Made by a program: the position numbers and the translations under genes. From Luteimonas sp. YGD11-2 (lineage in GTDB: Bacteria; Pseudomonadota; Gammaproteobacteria; Xanthomonadales; Xanthomonadaceae): a DNA stretch of 64,000 bases. Of the stretch, positions 59,454-64,000 are shown one piece after another (the stretch's first letter is position 1; every line of letters starts with the position of its first letter). Below the pieces are notes generated by a model. That model had not been told where the DNA came from. It was given only the letters and a program-made list of their open reading frames with translations, and searched no databases. The stretch spans positions 186,001 through 250,000 of the forward strand of contig NZ_CP035376.1 of the NCBI RefSeq assembly GCF_004118975.1. The letters run 5' to 3'.

Positions 59454-59579
59454 TGAGGTGCAGGGCGGCCGCGGGGTCGCAATGGTAACAAGCTGCACCG
59501 CGTTGACCGGGATCAACGCGACGAGGACAGCAGGTGACCTAAGGTCGGGGGTGACGGTATCCCGACATGGAGGAGCGAC

Positions 59580-60794
59580 ATGCAGCATCCGACCCGGACT
59601 GGACTGGCGATCGCGGCGACCCTGCTGGTGGCGGTGGCCTGCAGCCAGAGCGACGGTGATCGCGCCGCACCGGCCGACAGCGGCGCGGGCGCCACGGCGG
59701 AGACCGCGACGGCGCAGGCGACCCCGGCCGCCGGCGGGCAGGTTGCCCTCGAGGGCGTGCCCGGGACCGCACCGACCGCCGATGCACCGGACCCGGCCGA
59801 TGCCGCCGCCGCAGGCGACGGCGACCGCCTGCGCACCACCGCCGCGGCGCTGTTCGGCACCATTCCGGAGCGCGTGGAGGAACTGCGCGGGCAGCCACTG
59901 TCGCAGGCGCAGGTCGACCTCGGCCATATGCTGTTCTTCGAGCCGCGCCTGTCGCGCAGCCAGCTGCTCACCTGCAACACCTGCCACAGCATCGGCACCG
60001 GCGGTGCCGACAACGTGCCGGTCTCCATCGGCCACGGCTGGCAGCAGGGCCCGCGCAACTCGCCCACGGTGTTCAACGCGGTGTTCAATGCGGCGCAGTT
60101 CTGGGACGGACGCGCCGCCGACCTCGCCGAACAGGCCAAGGGCCCGGTGCAGGCCAGCGTGGAGATGAACAGCACGCCGGAGCTGGTGGTCGAGACCCTG
60201 GAGAGCATCCCCGGATACGTCGAGCGCTTCGGCGAGGCGTTCCCGGGCCAGGCCAACCCGGTGAGCTTCGACAACATGGCGCTGGCGCTGGAGGCGTTCG
60301 AGGCCACCCTGGTGACACCGGATTCGCGCTTCGACCGCTGGGTGCTGGGCGACGACGGCGCGATGGACGGGACCGAACGCCGTGGGCTGGAGCTGTTCAT
60401 GGCCAGCGGCTGCGCCTCCTGCCACAACGGGCGCAATTTCGGCGGCCAGACGTATTTCCCGTTCGGCGTGATCGAGCGTCCGGGCGCCGACATCCTGCCG
60501 CCGGGGGACAAGGGCCGCTTCGAGGTCACCGCCACCGCCAGCGACGAATACGTGTTCCGCGCCGCGCCGCTGCGCAACGTCGAGCTGACCGCGCCGTACT
60601 TCCACTCCGGCCAGGTGTGGGACCTCGAGCAGGCGGTGGCGATCATGGGCACCGCGCAGCTGGGGCGGGAACTCAACGACGAGGAAGCCAGCGCGATCGC
60701 CGCGTTCCTGCGCACGCTGACCGGTCGCCAGCCGACGGTGGAGTACCCGATCCTGCCGCCCAGCACGCCCGACACCCCGCGACCCACCCGGTAA
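59580..60794 (+). CDS. diheme cytochrome c peroxidase-type lipoprotein
   Basis: A CcpA/MauG-family protein of 404 residues. A lipoprotein signal ends at Cys21 (LLVAVAC); an Ala/Thr/Pro-rich linker reaches about residue 80. Two heme c sites follow: CNTCH (132-136) and CASCH (278-282), in the classical peroxidase arrangement (LGHMLFFEPRLSRSQLLTCNTCHSIG, GLELFMASGCASCHNG). The late AAPLRNVELTAPYFHSGQVWDLEQAV carries the distal ligand region. It should reduce hydrogen peroxide in the periplasm. Confidence 0.94.
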   Translation: MQHPTRTGLAIAATLLVAVACSQSDGDRAAPADSGAGATAETATAQATPAAGGQVALEGVPGTAPTADAPDPADAAAAGDGDRLRTTAAALFGTIPERVEELRGQPLSQAQVDLGHMLFFEPRLSRSQLLTCNTCHSIGTGGADNVPVSIGHGWQQGPRNSPTVFNAVFNAAQFWDGRAADLAEQAKGPVQASVEMNSTPELVVETLESIPGYVERFGEAFPGQANPVSFDNMALALEAFEATLVTPDSRFDRWVLGDDGAMDGTERRGLELFMASGCASCHNGRNFGGQTYFPFGVIERPGADILPPGDKGRFEVTATASDEYVFRAAPLRNVELTAPYFHSGQVWDLEQAVAIMGTAQLGRELNDEEASAIAAFLRTLTGRQPTVEYPILPPSTPDTPRPTR

Positions 60795-60904
60795 CGCGCA
60801 CCGGGACGTGCCGCTGCCGGGGCATGGCCGGTGGCGGTGCGCTAACCTTCAGACCCGCGGCGGGCCAGTGCCCGCCGCGTCCGTCTTCCAGCACCGGCAG
60901 CACC

Positions 60905-61705
60905 ATGCGCATCATCAGCTTCAACGCCAACGGCATCCGTTCCGCGGCCAGCAAGGGGTTCTTCGACTGGTTCGCCCTGCAGGATGCCGACATCCTCTGC
61001 GTGCAGGAAACCAAGGCGCAGGAGCACCAGCTCGCAGGTGATGCGTTCCGTCCGCCGGGCTACCACGTCGCCTTCCGCGATGCGCAGACCAGGAAGGGCT
61101 ACAGCGGTGTGGCGATCTACAGCCGCCGCGAGCCCGACGAACTGCGCGCGTCGCTGGGCTGGGCCCCGTTCGACGACGAGGGCCGCTATCTCGAGGCGCG
61201 CTTCGGCAACCTCAGCGTGGTGTCGTTCTACATCCCGTCCGGGTCGTCGGGCGAGCTGCGCCAGGGCTTCAAGTTCGAGGTGATGGAGTGGCTGAAGCCC
61301 ATCCTCGACGAGTGGCTCGCCAGCGGCCGCGACTACGTGCTGTGCGGCGACTGGAACATCGTGCGTGCGAGGAACGACATCAAAAACTGGACCGGCAACC
61401 AGAAGAATTCCGGCTGCACGCCGCCGGAGCGCGCGTGGCTCAACGGCCTGGTCGCCGATGCCTGCGGCGACGGCTCGCCGCAGCCGGCGCATGGCTGGGT
61501 GGACACGTTCCGCGCGCTCAGGCCCGACGAGGTGGAATACACCTGGTGGAGCAACCGCGGCGCGGCGCGCGCCAACAACGTCGGCTGGCGCATCGACTAC
61601 CAGTTCTGCACGCCATCGCTGCGCGAGCGCCTGTCCGCTTGCTCCGTGCTGCGTGAGCCGCGCTTCTCCGACCATGCGCCCTATACCGTGGACTACCGCG
61701 CATGA
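60905..61705 (+). CDS. exodeoxyribonuclease III family (Xth/ExoA)
   Basis: An EEP-superfamily AP endonuclease. The 266-residue protein has ISFNANGIRSA, CVQETKAQ with the metal-binding glutamate, YSGVAIYSR, VLCGDWNIVRARNDIKNW and the C-terminal NVGWRIDYQF and FSDHAPYTVDY with the catalytic histidine. The complete active site argues for a nuclease. Pseudomonas has the inactive homologue Crc at this position beside pyrE. It overlaps ampG by four bases. Confidence 0.94.
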   Translation: MRIISFNANGIRSAASKGFFDWFALQDADILCVQETKAQEHQLAGDAFRPPGYHVAFRDAQTRKGYSGVAIYSRREPDELRASLGWAPFDDEGRYLEARFGNLSVVSFYIPSGSSGELRQGFKFEVMEWLKPILDEWLASGRDYVLCGDWNIVRARNDIKNWTGNQKNSGCTPPERAWLNGLVADACGDGSPQPAHGWVDTFRALRPDEVEYTWWSNRGAARANNVGWRIDYQFCTPSLRERLSACSVLREPRFSDHAPYTVDYRA

Positions 61706-63033
61706 GCCAGGCCGGCGACGCCGCCGCGCCGGCGTCCTACAAGGGCTGGGCCGGCATCCGCCGCGCGTTCGGTACGCCATCGGCGATCACCATGCTGGTG
61801 TTCGGCTTCGGCTCCGGCCTGCCGTTCCTGCTGATCGCGTCGATGACGCTGTCCACCCGCCTGCGCGATGTCGGGCTGGATCTCGGCAGCATCGGCCTGA
61901 TCAGCCTGGCGAGCTTCTTCTACCTGCTGAAGTTCCTGTGGGCGCCACTGATCGACCGCTACGCGTTCCCGCTCACTGCCTTCCTCGGCCGGCGGCGCTC
62001 GTGGCTGCTGTTCTCGCAGCTGCTGGTGGCGGCAAGCCTGGGCGCGCTGGCGCTGTCGCGGCCGGAAATGGGCGTGACCACGCTGGTGATGTGGGTGCTG
62101 GTCGGCTCGTTCGCCGGTGCCACCCAGGATTCGGTGGTCGATGCCTACCGCATCGAGGTCGCGCCGGCCGCCGCACAGGGCGCACTCGCCGCCACCTATA
62201 CGCTGGGTTACCGCATCGGCCTGATCGTCGGTGGCGCCGGCGCGCTGTACCTGGCCGAATTCCAGGGCTGGACCAATGCCTACCTGTGGATGGCCGCGCT
62301 GATGCTGGTGCCGGTGCTGACCACGCTCATTGCCCGCGAGCCGGCGGTGCCCGAGGCCACGGTGGTGCGACGGATCGATTTCATCGGCGCGTTCTGGCAG
62401 CCGTTCACCAGCTTCTTCTCCAGCAACGGCCTGCTGCTGGGGCTGGCGCTGCTGGCCTTCGTCGGCCTGTTCAAGTTCCCCGACCAGGTGATCGGGGTGA
62501 TGGCCGGGCCGTTCTACCTCGACTCCGGCTACAGCAAGGCCGATATCGCCACCGTGTCCAAGCTCTACGGCATCTGGACCGGGATCGTCGGCGCCTTCGT
62601 CGGCGGCGTGTGCGTGGCCGCGTTCGGCTTCCGGCGGATGCTGTTCGTGGCCGCGGTGGGGGTGGCGCTGTCCAACCTCGCCTTCCTGCTGATGGCCTAC
62701 AACCCGGGGCAGATCTGGGCGTTCTACCTCGCCATCAGTGCCGACAACCTGTTCCAGGGTTTCGCCGGCACCGTGCTGGTGGCCTTCATGTCGTCGTTGA
62801 CCGACCGCAACTTCACCGCCACCCAGTACGCGCTGCTGGTGTCGCTGGCCAACCTGCCGGGCAAGTTCGCCGGTGGCGTGTCCGGGTTCCTGGTGGAGGC
62901 CACGTCCTACGCCACCTTCTTCATCCTCAGCGCGCTGACCGTGGTGCCGACCTTGCTGCTGCTCGGCTGGCTGTGGCAGCGTATCCGCGATCCGGTCAGG
63001 GAGCCCGGTGCCATGGGGGGAACAGGGGGATGA
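61702..63033 (+). CDS. AmpG-type muropeptide MFS permease
   Basis: An inner-membrane transporter importing anhydromuropeptides released by cell-wall turnover. The 443-residue protein has 12 to 14 hydrophobic helices and AmpG hallmarks: GFGSGLPFLLIASMTLSTRLRDVG, KFLWAPLIDRYAFP, LGRRRSWLLFSQL, GATQDSVVDAYRIEVAPAAAQGALAATYTLGYRIG. It is translationally coupled to xth (ATGA) and to the next small gene (ATGA). The anhydromuramate kinase gene lies 360 bp further on the opposite strand. Confidence 0.95.
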   Translation: MSQAGDAAAPASYKGWAGIRRAFGTPSAITMLVFGFGSGLPFLLIASMTLSTRLRDVGLDLGSIGLISLASFFYLLKFLWAPLIDRYAFPLTAFLGRRRSWLLFSQLLVAASLGALALSRPEMGVTTLVMWVLVGSFAGATQDSVVDAYRIEVAPAAAQGALAATYTLGYRIGLIVGGAGALYLAEFQGWTNAYLWMAALMLVPVLTTLIAREPAVPEATVVRRIDFIGAFWQPFTSFFSSNGLLLGLALLAFVGLFKFPDQVIGVMAGPFYLDSGYSKADIATVSKLYGIWTGIVGAFVGGVCVAAFGFRRMLFVAAVGVALSNLAFLLMAYNPGQIWAFYLAISADNLFQGFAGTVLVAFMSSLTDRNFTATQYALLVSLANLPGKFAGGVSGFLVEATSYATFFILSALTVVPTLLLLGWLWQRIRDPVREPGAMGGTGG

Positions 63034-63299
63034 ACGTGGCTGGCATGGACATCGTGCTTCGCGATGTCGACGAAATCCTCGCTCGGCGGATCCGCCGCCT
63101 CGCCGAGGCGCGCGGCTGGGCGCTGTCGGACGCGCTGCTGTACCTGCTCGAGCAGGGCCTGCATGTCTACGAGGGCGAGACCCCCGGCTTCGACACCGAG
63201 GAGGTCGACGTGCTGCAGGAGGCGCTGGCCGCCCTGCAGTCGGTGCCGGACGATCCCGGCTATGCGCTGATCGGGCGCGTCGACAGCGGCGGCCGCTGA
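63030..63299 (+). CDS. small hypothetical protein coupled to ampG
   Basis: Not recognised. An 89-residue acidic protein with no signal peptide. Its first half (DIVLRDVDEILARRIRRLAEARGWALSDALLYLLEQGLHVYE) looks like a ribbon-helix-helix or antitoxin-like helical fold; the second half is a short acidic helix (EEVDVLQEALAALQSVPDD). The ATG overlaps the ampG stop by four bases, with GGGGGA upstream. DNA binding is only suggested by the pattern. Confidence 0.78.
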   Translation: MNVAGMDIVLRDVDEILARRIRRLAEARGWALSDALLYLLEQGLHVYEGETPGFDTEEVDVLQEALAALQSVPDDPGYALIGRVDSGGR

Positions 63300-63393
63300 T
63301 CGCGGGAGCGATCCGCAGGCGCGGCGGCGGGCAGGGCGAACAGACGATCCACCGCGGCAACGCGCGGCGGGGGCGTGCGAATACGGCGTCGCC

Positions 63394-64000
63394 TCAGGCG
63401 GCACCGGGCGTGGCCGGGTAGATCCCGCCCAGCACCCGCGGCCCGGCGGCGCCGGTCACCGAGGGCAGGTTGCCGGGCAGGCCGCGCACGGTCTGCCGCG
63501 CCAGCCATGCGAACCCCATCGCCTCGACGAAATCCGGATCCAGCCCGTGGGCGGCGCTGGACTCCAGCGCGCACGGCAACGCCGCGGCCAGGGCCTGCAT
63601 CAGCACCGGGTTGTGCACGCCGCCGCCGCAGGCGATGACGCGCGCGGTGCCGGCACTGTTGGCACGCAGTGCATCGACCACGGTGGCGACGGTCAGCGCC
63701 AGCAGGGTGGCCTGGACGTCGGCGGGTGATTCGTGCCCGGCCAGCCGGCTGTCGACCCAGCCGAGGTGGAACTGGTCGCGCCCCGAGGACTTCGGCGGCG
63801 CCAGCGCGAACCACGGGTCTTCGCGCAGCCGCTCCAGCAGTACACCGTCGACCTGCCCGGAGGCGGCAAACCCGCCATCGCGGTCGTAGGGCTGCCCGCG
63901 GTGGCGCTGGCACCAGGCATCGAGCAGGCCGTTGGCCGGGCCGGTGTCGAAGCCGCGCACGCCGTCGGGCGTCTCCGCCGCCGGCAGCAGGGTGAGGTTG
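63394..64000 (-). CDS. anhydro-N-acetylmuramic acid kinase AnmK (C-terminal part)
   Basis: It phosphorylates and opens 1,6-anhydro-MurNAc during cell-wall recycling. The visible 202 codons are the C-terminal part; the gene starts beyond the right edge. Family features are [65 protein letters not shown] and [30 protein letters not shown]. It lies convergent to the xth-ampG operon, giving two recycling functions side by side. Confidence 0.96.
   Translation of the reverse strand, partial: NLTLLPAAETPDGVRGFDTGPANGLLDAWCQRHRGQPYDRDGGFAASGQVDGVLLERLREDPWFALAPPKSSGRDQFHLGWVDSRLAGHESPADVQATLLALTVATVVDALRANSAGTARVIACGGGVHNPVLMQALAAALPCALESSAAHGLDPDFVEAMGFAWLARQTVRGLPGNLPSVTGAAGPRVLGGIYPATPGAA

Overview
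The window is a 64 kb piece of a very GC-rich gammaproteobacterial chromosome. Several things point to the Xanthomonadaceae/Lysobacteraceae (Lysobacter, Luteimonas or a relative): an Ax21-family outer-membrane protein, an OleABCD long-chain olefin pathway close to that of Xanthomonas campestris, a phosphomannomutase/phosphoglucomutase with an N-terminal membrane domain, a long biosynthetic arginine decarboxylase, and the family's CCCTTCTCCC-type and GGGAGCGCC-type intergenic repeats. No rRNA, tRNA, CRISPR array, prophage or insertion sequence was seen. Placement is inference from protein recognition, not from a search.

Layout. 0-9 kb: two Cu/Zn-superoxide-dismutase-like lipoproteins (the first lacks most metal ligands), an unrecognised conserved-type protein, FadI thiolase, HemY and HemD, a thioesterase, a lipoprotein, a membrane-anchored rhodanese, SecB and GpsA. 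9-17.4 kb: a repeat-rich convergent gap, Ax21, an OBAP-like lipoprotein, 3-methyladenine glycosylase, TrmL, an SDR, a large M16 peptidase and a DUF4156 lipoprotein. 17.8-30.9 kb: the ole pathway. It is interrupted between oleA and oleB by a TSUP permease, a Fic protein, a periplasmic alpha/beta hydrolase, a YqhA protein and a bphO-bphP (heme oxygenase-phytochrome) pair. oleB is then separated from oleC-oleD by about 1 kb of repeats, a YkgJ protein and a 21-bp tandem array that is open on both strands. 31-37 kb: ubiJ-ubiB, truC, DUF2059, YitT, arfB and an acyltransferase. 38-45 kb: a LysR regulator divergent from the glyoxylate shunt genes aceB-aceA, then comM, ubiK and glnB. 45-49 kb: speE and speA (polyamine synthesis) and a YdfG-type SDR. 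49-61 kb: SPOR protein, argS, radC, coaC and coaB as separate frames, dut, algC-type mutase, a frameshifted periplasmic-type DNA ligase, pyrE and a diheme peroxidase. 61-64 kb: xth, ampG, a small coupled gene and the C-terminal part of anmK, which runs off the right edge.

How the genes work together. OleA condenses two acyl-CoAs, OleD reduces the beta-keto acid, OleC makes the beta-lactone and OleB decarboxylates it to an alkene. BphO makes biliverdin for BphP. HemD and HemY serve heme synthesis. UbiJ, UbiB and UbiK serve ubiquinone synthesis. AceA and AceB form the glyoxylate bypass. SpeA and SpeE make polyamines. AmpG and AnmK recycle cell wall.

Most unusual structures: the 13-unit 21-bp heptad-encoding array between ykgJ and oleC; a family of about 117-bp hairpin elements found as A/B pairs in two convergent intergenic regions, sharing a core but not stems; a second two-copy hairpin repeat at 12.4 and 57.0 kb; a SodC paralogue stripped of metal ligands; a phytochrome with no output domain; split coaC/coaB; and a ligase frameshift exactly at its catalytic lysine motif.
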